A stretch of 64,000 nt of DNA from Thiosocius sp963753845. GTDB lineage: Bacteria > Pseudomonadota > Gammaproteobacteria > Chromatiales > Chromatiaceae. Numbering within the stretch: position 1 is the first letter of the stretch; each line of letters starts with the position of its first letter. Location: contig CAVWEI010000001.1 of the NCBI GenBank assembly GCA_963753845.1, forward strand, positions 434,001-498,000. The letters are read 5' to 3'. The notes below the pieces were generated by a model. That model had not been told where the DNA came from. It saw only the letters and a program-made list of their open reading frames with translations, and did not search any database. The position numbers and the translations under genes are program-made. Positions 7,856 through 16,709 of the stretch are shown here, one piece after another.

Positions 7856-9042
7856 ATGAACCAAGACAACACATGGTTGTTGCCGGAAGGCATCGACGAA
7901 CTGCTGCCCGCGCAGGCGCGTGCGCTCGAGGCGCTGCGACGTACCTTGCTCGACTGCTACACGGGCTGGGGTTACCAGCTGGTGGTGACCCCGTTCATCG
8001 AATTCCTCGAATCACTGTTGACCGGCACCGGCAAAGATCTTGACCTGCAGACCTTCAAGCTGACCGACCAGGTGAGTGGGCGTCAGCTGGGCGTTCGCGC
8101 CGACATCACGCCACAGGCTGCACGTATCGATGCCCACCGCCTGCGTCACCAGGCACCGACCCGGCTGTGTTACATCGGCAGCGTGCTGCGTACGCGCGCG
8201 GATGGTTTTTCCGGATCCCGCAGCCCGTTGCAGATCGGCGCCGAGCTGTATGGCCATGCCGGTGTGGAGAGCGATGTCGAGATCGTCTGCCTGATGATGG
8301 AGACATTGGCGGTTGCCGGCCTCGATGGATATCTACCTGGATCTCGGTCACGTCGGGATCTACCGTGCCCTGGCCCGGGCCGCCGGTCTCAGCGCGCGCC
8401 AGGAGGCCGATTTGTTCGAGGCGCTGCAGCGCAAGGCTACCGCCGAGATCGAGGCCCTTGTGGACAGTTTCGGGCTGGATGCCGGAGATGCGCGGCATGT
8501 TGCTCGCACTGGCCGAACTTAACGGCGGAGAAGAGGTGTTGCCGCGAGCACGCGCGGCTCTCGCAGCGGCGCCTGCCGAGGTGGCTTACGCGATCGATTA
8601 CGTCGAGGCCGTGGCGGCGCAGCTGCGCCGCTATCTGCCCGATCTGCCGGTGCATTTCGACCTGGCCGAGCTTCGCGCCTATCGCTACCAGACCGGCGTC
8701 GTGTTTGCGGCCTTCGTGCCTGGCGAAGGCCAGGAGGTCGCTCGCGGCGGACGCTATGACGAGATCGGCGAGGTCTTCGGCCGGGCGCGTCCCGCAACCG
8801 GATTCAGTGCCGATCTCAAGACCCTGATGCGGCTCGGCAGCCACGTCCGGCAGCCCCTGGTGGGTGCAGTGCTTGCCCCGAGTGAATTCGACGAGGGGCT
8901 GAAGGCGGAGATTGCACGCTTGCGTGCCGCCGGCACGGTCGTGATCCGCGAGCTGCCCGGGCAACAGGGTGACCCGTCGCAGATGGGGTGTGCGCACCGA
9001 TTACAGAAACAGGCTGACACGTGGGCCATCGTTCCACTCTAG
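7856..9042 (+). pseudogene. hisZ: ATP phosphoribosyltransferase regulatory subunit HisZ, interrupted by two frameshifts
   Basis: HisZ is the class II tRNA-synthetase-like regulatory partner of short-form HisG in the first step of histidine synthesis. The frame starts at ATG 7856 (MNQDNTWLLPEGIDELLPAQA) and carries GVRADITPQAARIDAHRL, motif 2-like RTRADGFSGSR and QIGAELYGHAGVESDVE. At about 8327 an extra G shifts the frame: LDD/IYLDLGHVGIYRAL continues one frame on. At about 8480 another extra G shifts it again, continuing as EMRGMLLALAELNGGEE through GGRYDEI and ATGFSADL to TAG 9040. Removing the two bases gives 394 residues, a normal HisZ length. Both insertions lengthen a G run, so they could be sequencing errors; otherwise the gene is dead. 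purA follows 25 bases later. Confidence 0.88.
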
Positions 9043-9067
9043 CCATCAACCGAGAAGAGACTATCCA

Positions 9068-10360
9068 ATGGGCAAGAATGTAGTTGTCATTGGCACCCAA
9101 TGGGGCGATGAGGGCAAAGGCAAGATCGTCGATCTGCTGACAGACAAGGCCGATGCCGTGGTGCGATTTCAGGGTGGGCACAATGCCGGCCATACCCTGG
9201 TGATCCAGGGACGCAAGACGGTCCTGCATCTCATCCCCTCGGGCATCCTGCGCGACGATGTCCGCTGCCTGATCGGTAACGGCGTGGTGCTGTCACCCGG
9301 TGCCTTGCTCGAAGAGCTGGAAATGCTCGAGGCGGGTGGCGTGGAGGCGCGCAGTCGCATGGGCATCAGCGAGTCCTGCCCGGTGATCCTGCCATACCAC
9401 ATCGCGCTCGATCAGGCGCGTGAGTCTGCACGTGGCAAGAAGGCGATCGGCACCACCGGTCGCGGTATAGGCCCCTGTTATGAAGACAAGGTGTCGCGGC
9501 GTGGTATACGTCTGGGCGAGATGCTGGACGCGGAGCACTTCAAGGAGCGCCTGCGCGAGGTCATGGACTACCATAACTTCTCGCTTGAGCATCTGTTCAA
9601 GTTCGAGACTGTCGATTACCAGCAGGTGCTCGACCAGACGCTGGCGCAGGCGGAGCAGATCAGGCCACTGATCGAGGACGTGCCGGGAAGCCTGCATACC
9701 CTGCGTCGCCAGGGGCGGAGCGTGATGTTCGAGGGCGCCCAGGGTGCATTGCTGGACATCGACCACGGCACTTATCCGTACGTTACCTCGTCGAATACCA
9801 TTGCTGGCGGTGCTGCCTGCGGCAGTGGCGTCGGCCCCTGCGACATCGACTACGTGCTGGGTATCGTCAAGGCATACACCACGCGCGTCGGTGCTGGCCC
9901 GTTCCCGACCGAACTGTTCGATGCCGATGGCGACTACCTCGGTGAGAAGGGCCACGAGTTTGGTGCAACCACCGGGCGCAAGCGCCGTTGTGGCTGGCTG
10001 GATGCGGTGGCACTCAGACGTTCGCTGCAGATCAACAGCGTGACCGGCATGTGTATCACCAAGCTCGATGTGCTCGATGGCCTGGATACCGTGAAGATCT
10101 GCGTGGCCTACCGCCTCGACGGCCAGGAGGTGGATATTCCGCCGGTGGGTGCAGACCGCTTCGAGCGATGCGAACCGGTGTATATAGAGATGCCCGGCTG
10201 GAAGGAGTCGACTGTCGGCGCCAAGACCCGCGACGAATTGCCTGAGACGGCACGCAGCTATCTGCGCAAGGTCGAGGAGCTGTGCGAAACCCCGATCGAC
10301 ATCATATCCACTGGACCTGATCGCGAAGAGACAATCGTGTTGCGCCACCCGTTCGACTGA
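9068..10360 (+). CDS. purA: Adenylosuccinate synthetase PurA
   Basis: 430 residues from ATG 9068 (MGKNVVVIGTQWGDEGKGK), which is the family N-terminus; GAGAAGA lies just upstream. The enzyme makes adenylosuccinate from IMP, aspartate and GTP in AMP synthesis. Visible motifs are the GDEGKGK P-loop, GGHNAGHTLV, GTTGRGIGPCYEDK, FEGAQGALLDIDHGTYPYVTSS, TTGRKRRCGWLD and NTD-equivalent TKLDVLDGL. It closes the conserved mutL-purA block. In E. coli, rnr and rlmB come shortly after; here they are about 48 kb away. Confidence 0.98.
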   Translation: MGKNVVVIGTQWGDEGKGKIVDLLTDKADAVVRFQGGHNAGHTLVIQGRKTVLHLIPSGILRDDVRCLIGNGVVLSPGALLEELEMLEAGGVEARSRMGISESCPVILPYHIALDQARESARGKKAIGTTGRGIGPCYEDKVSRRGIRLGEMLDAEHFKERLREVMDYHNFSLEHLFKFETVDYQQVLDQTLAQAEQIRPLIEDVPGSLHTLRRQGRSVMFEGAQGALLDIDHGTYPYVTSSNTIAGGAACGSGVGPCDIDYVLGIVKAYTTRVGAGPFPTELFDADGDYLGEKGHEFGATTGRKRRCGWLDAVALRRSLQINSVTGMCITKLDVLDGLDTVKICVAYRLDGQEVDIPPVGADRFERCEPVYIEMPGWKESTVGAKTRDELPETARSYLRKVEELCETPIDIISTGPDREETIVLRHPFD

Positions 10361-11057
10361 GACCCGCCTGACAGAATGGGCTGGATAGGCCCTGCTCGCG
10401 CCGTTCGCTGAGCAACTGGTCGTCGATGATCACGATGTGGCCGTCAGTATCACGGTCCAGTTTGATATGCCTGCATGCAAACTCGTACTCATCCCGATAC
10501 CAGTCCAGTACATTGCAGACCGCCCCGCAGTCACTGGAGTATTCATGACCTTCGGTCTGCAACCGGCGGTAGATACCGAACCCGGTCTCGGGCCCGTAAC
10601 CGACAGGACATCGCTGAAGCGGGCGGTGATTGCGACTGCCGTTGCCGCCGTCGCGCTCAATCTGTTCTTCATCATCTTCTGGCCGTCACTTTGAACTCAC
10701 ACGGTCGGCCTGGCCAGATCAGATGGGTGGGCTTTTTGGGATCCGGTTCTTTGTATCCGGGACTGACACTCGGTTAGACTCGGGCTCCCGGTGGGGGCAT
10801 TTTCGAGCGCAAAAAATAATAACACCATGGGGCGAAGTGTCTGCCTGTATTTCCGATTTCGTCTCTGATCTCTGCTGCCCGGCGTGGACGTCGCCAGGAA
10901 CGCCGGGGATGTGCGGGCGGAGACTGTGTTTCGCGGTGTTTGTCGTTGGTCGTGGACAGGGTGGCTGTGCTGCCTTCAGGGGGTGGGTTGTGAACGGACC
11001 GAGCGGATCTCGGCAGGATGAAATCGTCGCCGGCGACGCTGTAAACAGGAGGCGCTG
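10361..11057. other. 697-bp stretch between purA and the sensor kinase gene with only weak coding candidates
   Basis: No clear gene. Two overlapping candidates are visible. On + at 10545-10694, a 49-codon frame starts MTFGLQPAVDT after a GGAG site and ends with a membrane-helix-like AVIATAVAAVALNLFFIIFW. On -, from about 10562 down into the purA end, a frame with coding-like third positions contains GHEYSSDCGAVCNVLDWYRD and HIVIIDDQLLSERREQG and has no clean start or stop; it may be a gene remnant. From 10700 to 11057 nothing convincing is seen apart from a weak TTGTAT-N17-TTAGAC promoter-like pair near 10752. Confidence 0.4.
10545..10694 (+). CDS. Possible 49-residue single-span membrane protein
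   Basis: ATG at 10545 follows GGAGTATTC, a usable ribosome binding site. The first half is polar; residues about 25-47 form one hydrophobic helix (RAVIATAVAAVALNLFFIIF) ending WPSL. High GC at third positions supports coding in the helix part. A competing minus-strand frame overlaps it, so at most one is likely to be real. No family recognised. Confidence 0.3.
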   Translation: MTFGLQPAVDTEPGLGPVTDRTSLKRAVIATAVAAVALNLFFIIFWPSL

Positions 11058-13109
11058 GTGAATGCACCAAGCGGGGCGCTGAAGAAGACGGGCAGGCCCT
11101 TTGTCAGTTCCAATCTCTGGGTACCTCTGCTGCTGATTGTTTTGGCCTGTGCCGCCATTGCCTATTACGGTTACGAGGTCGTGAATACGCTGGAACGATC
11201 GGTCGCTGCGAATGCACGCGCGCAGGGCCAGGCGACCGCACACGAGATTACCGCTTTCATCGGGCGCGAGCAGGAGCGTCTTCAAGCCTTCGTTGCCGAG
11301 AAGGATGAGGAGATTCGCAAGATACTCTCTTTCCCCGACGACTGGCCGGCCATCGACGCGCTGCAGGGCAGTCTGCGACGCATGTTTCGTGGCGCACTTG
11401 CCTTCAGCATCACCGGTGCGGATGGCAAGCCGCTGTTCGAAGACTTCGAGGGTCTGGTCGGACTCGTTTGCCAGGCATCCATGCGTGAATATGCGCAGTC
11501 GATGGGCCGTCAACCGGAGGGGGTGGCAATCCCGCCCATACATCCTGTCCCCGGCGCCTACCATTTTGATTTGATCAGCCCCTGGCAACTGGATGCCGGC
11601 GATTCGGGTTTGTTCTTTGTCAGCATGTCTCCGGGGCGTCTCGCCGAGATCATCGATGCCGCCGAGCACGCCTCCGGAAACCGCATCTTCCTGGTAAACA
11701 GTGCAGACACCGCTCTGATCGAGGTGTCTGCGGCCGGTGCGCGAGATGTCCTGGGAGAAGACATCCGGCTCGACGCCGACGACATGGTGCCCGGCTATTT
11801 CAGTGCCGACCTGCCGGGTACGGGCTGGCGCCTGCTGGTGCTGCCGGACGGCGAGGCGCTGGCGGCAGCGGTCGACAAGGTCTACATCAACGTTGCGGCG
11901 CTGATTCTGGCGCTGTTGGTGATCAGTGCGGCCCTGTTGCTGGTCATCCGTCGCTTCGAGCAGCGCAACAGTTCGCTTTTTATGCGTAGCCTGCAGTCGA
12001 GCGTCAGCCGCCAGCGCGCCATCCTCCAATCCATGGTCGACGGGATGGTGACCATCGATGCACGCGGCAGGATACTCAACGTGAACAATGCCGTTACCCG
12101 TCTGTTCGGCTACGAGCAGAAGGAACTGGTCGGCTCGAATGTGCGGATGCTGATGCCGGACCCCGATCGTTCGGCGCACGACGGCTATCTGCGCAATTAT
12201 CTGGAGACTGGCAATAGCAAGATCCTGGGAAGCGGGCGCGAGGTCATGGCGCGCCGCAAGGACGGCAGCCTGTTCCCGGTCCTGCTTACCCTGGGCGAAT
12301 CAGTCGAGGGCGACGAGCGCATCTTCGTGGGGATCCTGCACGACATGAGTGCGTACAATGACGCTCAGCGAAAGATCGTTGCACAGTCGCTGGCCATCGA
12401 GCGTTCCAACCAGGAGTTGGAGGAGATCAGCCAGATTGCCTCCAAGGATCTGCAACTGCCCCTGCAGCGAATCACCATGCTGGGCGCGACGCTGGAGTCG
12501 GAATTCGCAAGCTCCCTCAGCGGGAGCGAGAAGGCTCGGCTCCGGGTGCTGGCCGAAGATGCACGCAACATGAGCGAGGTGGTCAAGGGCCTGGTCGATT
12601 ACACTCGCGTGAAACCCGAGCCGACCGAGCAGCAAGTGGATCTGGATCGCGTGCTGCAGGAAGTGCAGGAAGACCTGGCCACGGTAATTGCAGATACCGG
12701 CGCAAGACTGTCAGTGGGCCCCCTGGGGATGGTATCGGGTAATCGCAAGCAGTTGCGGCAGGTATTTTGGAACCTGGTCGAGAACGCAGTGAAGTTCCGT
12801 GATCCGACCCGGGTGCCCGAGATCGATGTGTCCCTGGCGACCGATTCGGATTTGCCGGCGGATGCCGACCCCGATCAGGTCACGGTGCTGGTGCGGGACA
12901 ACGGCATGGGAATTCCGGAGGATCAGCTGGACCCGATTTTCGAGGCCTTTCATCGCCTGCACCCACGTGACGCCTATCCCGGTGCCGGCCTTGGCCTGTC
13001 ATTCTGCCGCAAGATCGTGGAGCGCATGGGTGGGCATATCTGCGCCGAGAGCAGGCCGGGGGAGGGCAGCACGTTCCGGGTGACCCTGCCGAGGGCGCTA
13101 CCGGGCTAA
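11058..13109 (+). CDS. PAS-domain sensor histidine kinase with H-box His replaced by Lys
   Basis: 683 residues from GTG 11058 with GGAGGCG upstream. Layout: membrane helix at about 20-42 (LLLIVLACAAIAYYGY), a periplasmic sensor domain of about 235 residues, a second helix at about 278-300, PAS at about 318-430 (AILQSMVDGMVTIDARGRIL), a short helix, DHp-like region, then an intact HATPase domain. The ATPase boxes are present: N-box NLVENAVKF from residue 572, G1 RDNGMGIP, F-box IFEAFHRL, G2 GAGLGLSFCRKIVERMGG. The H-box, normally ASHDLQEPL, reads ASKDLQLPL, so the phosphoacceptor is Lys463 (AAG at 12444). Relatives with this layout act in two-component signalling. Without the His, normal autophosphorylation is not expected. 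No response regulator is adjacent. Confidence 0.9.
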   Translation: MNAPSGALKKTGRPFVSSNLWVPLLLIVLACAAIAYYGYEVVNTLERSVAANARAQGQATAHEITAFIGREQERLQAFVAEKDEEIRKILSFPDDWPAIDALQGSLRRMFRGALAFSITGADGKPLFEDFEGLVGLVCQASMREYAQSMGRQPEGVAIPPIHPVPGAYHFDLISPWQLDAGDSGLFFVSMSPGRLAEIIDAAEHASGNRIFLVNSADTALIEVSAAGARDVLGEDIRLDADDMVPGYFSADLPGTGWRLLVLPDGEALAAAVDKVYINVAALILALLVISAALLLVIRRFEQRNSSLFMRSLQSSVSRQRAILQSMVDGMVTIDARGRILNVNNAVTRLFGYEQKELVGSNVRMLMPDPDRSAHDGYLRNYLETGNSKILGSGREVMARRKDGSLFPVLLTLGESVEGDERIFVGILHDMSAYNDAQRKIVAQSLAIERSNQELEEISQIASKDLQLPLQRITMLGATLESEFASSLSGSEKARLRVLAEDARNMSEVVKGLVDYTRVKPEPTEQQVDLDRVLQEVQEDLATVIADTGARLSVGPLGMVSGNRKQLRQVFWNLVENAVKFRDPTRVPEIDVSLATDSDLPADADPDQVTVLVRDNGMGIPEDQLDPIFEAFHRLHPRDAYPGAGLGLSFCRKIVERMGGHICAESRPGEGSTFRVTLPRALPG

Positions 13110-14029
13110 GGGCCGATCCCCAGTGCCCTGTCCCAGTCGGGCAGATCGCCGAAACGCCCGGCGAGGAAATCGGCAAGCACCTGTACGCGCCTGGGCATCA
13201 GTCGGCCCGGCGGGTACACCGCATGGATCCCGACTGCCGGTCGTCGATAGTCGTCCAGGATGGATACCAGTTCGCCGCCTGCAAGCAGCCCTGCCACGAT
13301 GAACGTCGGGGTGTTGACAATTCCCAGTCCGGCGACGGCGGCCGCCGCCAGGGCATCGCCATTGTTGGCGCGCATGCGGATGTCGGGGACAACAACCATT
13401 GGGGCATCTTTTCCGCCTGAAAACTGCCAGGTCTGTCTGGGTGTTGCATTGGCGTATTGCAGTCCGGTGTGTCGTTCGAGTTCCAGCGGATTTTGCGGCA
13501 CCCCGTGTCGGGCAAGATAGTCGGGGCTCGCGCAGGTGGCGAAACGCGCGGTTCCGAGGCGCCGTGCCAACAGGGTCGAATCGTGCAGGGCGCCGATCCG
13601 TACCGCCATGTCGAAGCCTTCCTCGACCAGGTTCACCTCCCGATCGTTCAGATCGAGGTCGAGTTCGATCGCGGGGTGCTCGCGCATGAAATCGTTCAGC
13701 GCCGGATTGAGTTGATGCAGGCCGAACGACAGCGGTGCGGCGAGTTTGAGACCGCCACGCAGGGCGCCCGAGTCAGCGACCATTGATTGCTCGGCCTCGC
13801 CCAGGTCGGCCAGGATGCGGGCGGCATGCCCGTAGAAGGTCCGCCCCGGCCCGGTCAGCGACTGGGTACGCGTGGTGCGTTGCAGCAGCTGCACACCCAG
13901 GCTCTGCTCGAGCACACTGAGCCTCCGGCTGACGACCGATTTGGCGATGCCCAGCCGCTCTGCCGCCTTGCTGAAGCTGCCGCTTTCGACCACGGCCACA
14001 AAGGCCTCGAGGCTCGAGAATTTGTCCAT
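13106..14029 (-). CDS. LysR-family transcriptional regulator
   Basis: 307 residues. The N-terminal winged helix-turn-helix is clear (LEAFVAVVESGSFSKAAERLG, then KSVVSRRLSVLEQSLGVQLL), followed by a periplasmic-binding-like effector domain (GGLKLAAPLSFGLHQLNPAL). It is divergent from the azoreductase and pirin genes, the usual LysR layout for regulating neighbours; AzoR-type genes are often controlled this way. The stop overlaps the end of the upstream kinase gene by four bases (convergent). A T-N11-A type palindrome lies over its own start codon, suggesting autoregulation. Confidence 0.93.
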   Translation of the reverse strand: MDKFSSLEAFVAVVESGSFSKAAERLGIAKSVVSRRLSVLEQSLGVQLLQRTTRTQSLTGPGRTFYGHAARILADLGEAEQSMVADSGALRGGLKLAAPLSFGLHQLNPALNDFMREHPAIELDLDLNDREVNLVEEGFDMAVRIGALHDSTLLARRLGTARFATCASPDYLARHGVPQNPLELERHTGLQYANATPRQTWQFSGGKDAPMVVVPDIRMRANNGDALAAAAVAGLGIVNTPTFIVAGLLAGGELVSILDDYRRPAVGIHAVYPPGRLMPRRVQVLADFLAGRFGDLPDWDRALGIGP

Positions 14030-14044
14030 ATTGTTGAAAAATAT
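14028..14044. promoter_or_regulatory. LysR-type operator candidate (ATATT-N7-AATAT)
   Basis: ATATT (14028-14032) and AATAT (14040-14044) form a perfect inverted repeat with a seven-base spacer, the T-N11-A shape LysR proteins bind. It overlaps the start codon of the LysR gene and lies about 125 bases upstream of the azoreductase start, in an AT-rich divergent promoter region (14030-14160). Confidence 0.5.
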
Positions 14045-14167
14045 AGAACAGTGTTTCCCTTATCGCTCGATTTATTCTTTATTCGGTGACAACCATACTG
14101 TCCACAGAAGGCAGCCGGAAGGGCCGCCTCGGCACTTCTCACCCACACACGGCAGGACGGATTGAAT

Positions 14168-14794
14168 ATGAAGCAGAAGGTAATCAGGAACGTATTGCGC
14201 ATCGACAGCAGCGCACGCAAGTCGGACTCGATTTCACGTGCAATCGGCGACGAGGTCATGCGCCGGCTGACGGCACGCAATCCCGGCATGCAGGTGACGG
14301 GGCTGGATCTGGGCGCCGGCATGCCGCACATCGACGGTGACTGGGTCGGCGCCAATTTCACGCCGCAGGACCAGCGTTCGGCAGCCCAGCGTGGGCGCCT
14401 GGGGGCATCCGACCGGGCCGTGACGGCGCTGCTGGAGGGCGATGCGGTCGTGCTGACAGCGCCGGTCTACAATTTCTCTATACCCTCGGTACTCAAGGCC
14501 TGGATCGATCACGTCTGTCGTGCCGGTCTCACATTCAGGTATACGGAAGAAGGCCCGCAAGGTCTGCTGGAAGACCGCCCGGTTTACCTGGTGATGGCTT
14601 CGGGCGGCGTCCCCTTTGGCAGCCCGGTAGACTTCGCCAGTGGCTATCTTCGGCAGGTGTTCCGCTTCCTCGGGATCGAGGATGTACGCCTGATCGGCGC
14701 CGAGCGCGTCGCCTCCGATGCACAGGCGGCACGAGAGTCTGCACTGAGCGCATTGGATGAATGGCTGCCTGAGCCTGCCGGCCGGGCGGCCTGA
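14168..14794 (+). CDS. azoR: FMN-dependent NADH-azoreductase / NAD(P)H quinone reductase
   Basis: 208 residues from ATG 14168; a TTG at 14162 is an alternative. It has the flavodoxin-like fold of AzoR: N-terminal RIDSSARKSDSISRAI (FMN phosphate loop), LTAPVYNFSIPSVLKAWIDH (flavin site), and GLLEDRPVYLVMASGG. The family reduces quinones and azo compounds with NADH via FMN in the cytosol, mainly as an electrophile defence. It is divergent from the LysR regulator, and the pirin gene starts 10 bases after its stop, so the two probably form one transcript. Confidence 0.93.
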   Translation: MKQKVIRNVLRIDSSARKSDSISRAIGDEVMRRLTARNPGMQVTGLDLGAGMPHIDGDWVGANFTPQDQRSAAQRGRLGASDRAVTALLEGDAVVLTAPVYNFSIPSVLKAWIDHVCRAGLTFRYTEEGPQGLLEDRPVYLVMASGGVPFGSPVDFASGYLRQVFRFLGIEDVRLIGAERVASDAQAARESALSALDEWLPEPAGRAA

Positions 14795-14804
14795 GGAGAT
14801 GGAA

Positions 14805-15680
14805 ATGACTGATCTGGCGAAAGTGACCAAACAGGCGACACGGCGTGTATCACGCGTGATTCGCGGCCTGCCCACCAGCGACGGGGCCGGCGTGGAGCTT
14901 ACCCGGATGATTGGACAGCCGGCACTGCCGATGCTGGACCCTTTCCTGCTGCTCGACGCCTTTCGCTCCGACCAGCCAGGGGACTACATCGCCGGGTTCC
15001 CGCCGCACCCGCACCGTGGCTTCGAGACCGTCACCTACCTGCTGGCCGGGCGCATGCGTCACCGCGACAACGCCGGTCACGAGGGCGTGATCGAGAGCGG
15101 CGGAATCCAGTGGATGACGGCGGCCAGGGGTATCGTTCATTCCGAGATGCCGGAGCAGGAAGAAGGCCTGCTCGAAGGCTTCCAGCTGTGGGTCAACCTG
15201 CCGGCCGGGCACAAGATGGACGAGCCGGCCTACCAGGAACACCCGGCTGCGGATATCCCGCATGAGCAGCGCGACCAGGGGAGTACGGTGAGGGTGATTG
15301 CCGGGGAGACTTCGTCAGGTACCCGCGGCCCCGTCGTTCAGCCGTTGACCGAACCCCTCTATCTCGACGTGGAACTGGCGCCCGGTTCTCTTTTCGAGGA
15401 GACCCTGCCGGTGAATCACAATGCCTTCGCCTATGTGATTGCCGGTACCCTGGATGCAGAGGATACAGACGCAAAGCAGGTGCGGCTTGGACGCGACGAT
15501 CTTGCGGTGCTGTCTCACGGCCACGTGGTGATCCTGCGTGCGGGGGGTGAGGGCGCAAGGTTCCTGTTGATTGCCGGCCGGCCACTGAATGAACCCGTGG
15601 CCCGCGGTGGCCCTTTCGTAATGAACACCAAGGCCGAGATCCGCCAGGCCTACGAGGACTACGAAGCGGGCAGGTTCTGA
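14805..15680 (+). CDS. Pirin family protein
   Basis: 291 residues from ATG 14805 (MTDLAKVTKQA); a GAGGAG site six to ten bases upstream fits this start better than ATG 14799. It has the double cupin of pirins: FPPHPHRGFETVTYLLAGRM gives the first two metal histidines, then HRDNAGHEGVIESGGIQWMTA and GIVHSEMPEQEEGLLEGFQLW. The C-terminal cupin is less conserved. Pirins often bind Fe(II), and several bacterial members have quercetinase activity or act as redox sensors. Pairing with azoR under a LysR regulator suggests a quinone or electrophile stress response. Confidence 0.95.
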   Translation: MTDLAKVTKQATRRVSRVIRGLPTSDGAGVELTRMIGQPALPMLDPFLLLDAFRSDQPGDYIAGFPPHPHRGFETVTYLLAGRMRHRDNAGHEGVIESGGIQWMTAARGIVHSEMPEQEEGLLEGFQLWVNLPAGHKMDEPAYQEHPAADIPHEQRDQGSTVRVIAGETSSGTRGPVVQPLTEPLYLDVELAPGSLFEETLPVNHNAFAYVIAGTLDAEDTDAKQVRLGRDDLAVLSHGHVVILRAGGEGARFLLIAGRPLNEPVARGGPFVMNTKAEIRQAYEDYEAGRF

Positions 15681-15823
15681 AGCGGCCGGGCCCGTCCCGC
15701 CGGGGCGGGCAGGTGCTGTTTGGTCCCCTTCAGTTTTCACAGGCGGTTACCCGGGTCATTTCGCAATGGCCGCGACTTTGGCTTAATCTTGGCACCAGGA
15801 TCGAATGACGAGGGGATCTGGAG

Positions 15824-16216
15824 ATGCGGGTTCGGAGTTATGTTGCGGCAATGCTGGTGCTGGTTTCGTCCGTCGTTCTGGCGGCTGACCTGGAGCCCTT
15901 GGGGCGTGACGACATCATCGAGCTGGTCAGCGAAAAGACCACTGAGTGTCGGAAAGAGAAGGACCAGAGCATGTGCTCCAATTACTTCACCGGGGATGGT
16001 GTCATCAAACGCGTGATGCACGAAGACGGTGAGCGCAGGGACGGGGTCTGGTTCGTCGATGATACCGAGCGTCTTTGCATCCTTTGGAAAGGGAAGATCA
16101 AGCCGCTGTGTTTCAGTGTTTTCGAACAGGACGATGGCAGCTTCAAACTGATCAAAAACGACAGACACATCACGACGATCACCGGCGTCGAGGACGGCAA
16201 CACGAAAGGTCTGTGA
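15824..16216 (+). CDS. Secreted protein of unknown function
   Basis: 130 residues. MRVRSYVAAMLVLVSSVVLAAD is a clear Sec signal peptide with cleavage after ALA-like VLA. The mature part has paired cysteines (ECRKEKDQSMCSN and RLCILWKGKIKPLCF) that could form disulfides, with WFVDDTERLCILW and GSFKLIKNDRHIT looking like small beta-strands. No family recognised with certainty. A GGGGATCTGGAG site precedes the ATG. The gene stands alone; the next gene is on the opposite strand. Confidence 0.75.
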   Translation: MRVRSYVAAMLVLVSSVVLAADLEPLGRDDIIELVSEKTTECRKEKDQSMCSNYFTGDGVIKRVMHEDGERRDGVWFVDDTERLCILWKGKIKPLCFSVFEQDDGSFKLIKNDRHITTITGVEDGNTKGL

Positions 16217-16373
16217 TTGTAGTGTGTCTTGTATCGGTTCTTTGGGATGTCGGACGTAAAAGCGGCCACATCGCCAATCTGGGGAGACTCCGCTACCGGT
16301 CATCGGCTCCGTCAACGCCGGCCGCTGTCATTCTCCGCCACGGGGTGATCGCAGTGCAGCCTGAACCTGCTGT

Positions 16374-16709
16374 CTACAATCGTTCGAGCAATCGGATCAG
16401 CGTGTTCAGCTTCTTGTCTTCTTCCAGAGCACCTTCCCAGAAAAGGTAATTCACCTCTTCGCTCTCTGCCCCAATGGTCAATTGGGCCTCGAAAGCGGTT
16501 GCGCCCTCCGGCATCGAGTGCTCGCGAGGCATACCAAGCGTTTTGATGGCCTCGATCAGCTGCAGCTCCTGATCTTCCGACAGCTGACCTTTTCGGGGCG
16601 CTTGGCTCGTGTAGGAGCCACTCTCGACAAGGTATTTGCCGTTGCCTCCAATACTGATCTTCAGTGCGTAGTCTTCCTCTCCGGTCACCTGATATTTGAT
16701 GGGTACCAT
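16374..16709 (-). CDS. Hypothetical protein, 111 residues
   Basis: Good ribosome binding site (AGGAGGAAGCC before the ATG at 16709). The protein is acidic and soluble, with no signal or membrane segment. It starts MVPIKYQVTGEEDYALKIS, has a short beta-rich N-terminal half and a helical part (LSEDQELQLIEAIKTLGM), and ends LNTLIRLLERL. No family recognised. It converges on the upstream secreted-protein gene with 157 bases between them. Confidence 0.7.
   Translation of the reverse strand: MVPIKYQVTGEEDYALKISIGGNGKYLVESGSYTSQAPRKGQLSEDQELQLIEAIKTLGMPREHSMPEGATAFEAQLTIGAESEEVNYLFWEGALEEDKKLNTLIRLLERL

Noticed and set aside
10719..12179. 486-codon open frame on - across the sensor kinase gene
   Set aside because: It is the antisense shadow of a clearly coding kinase gene with PAS and ATPase domains; its protein has no recognisable fold and is rich in His and Gln, as GC-rich shadows are.
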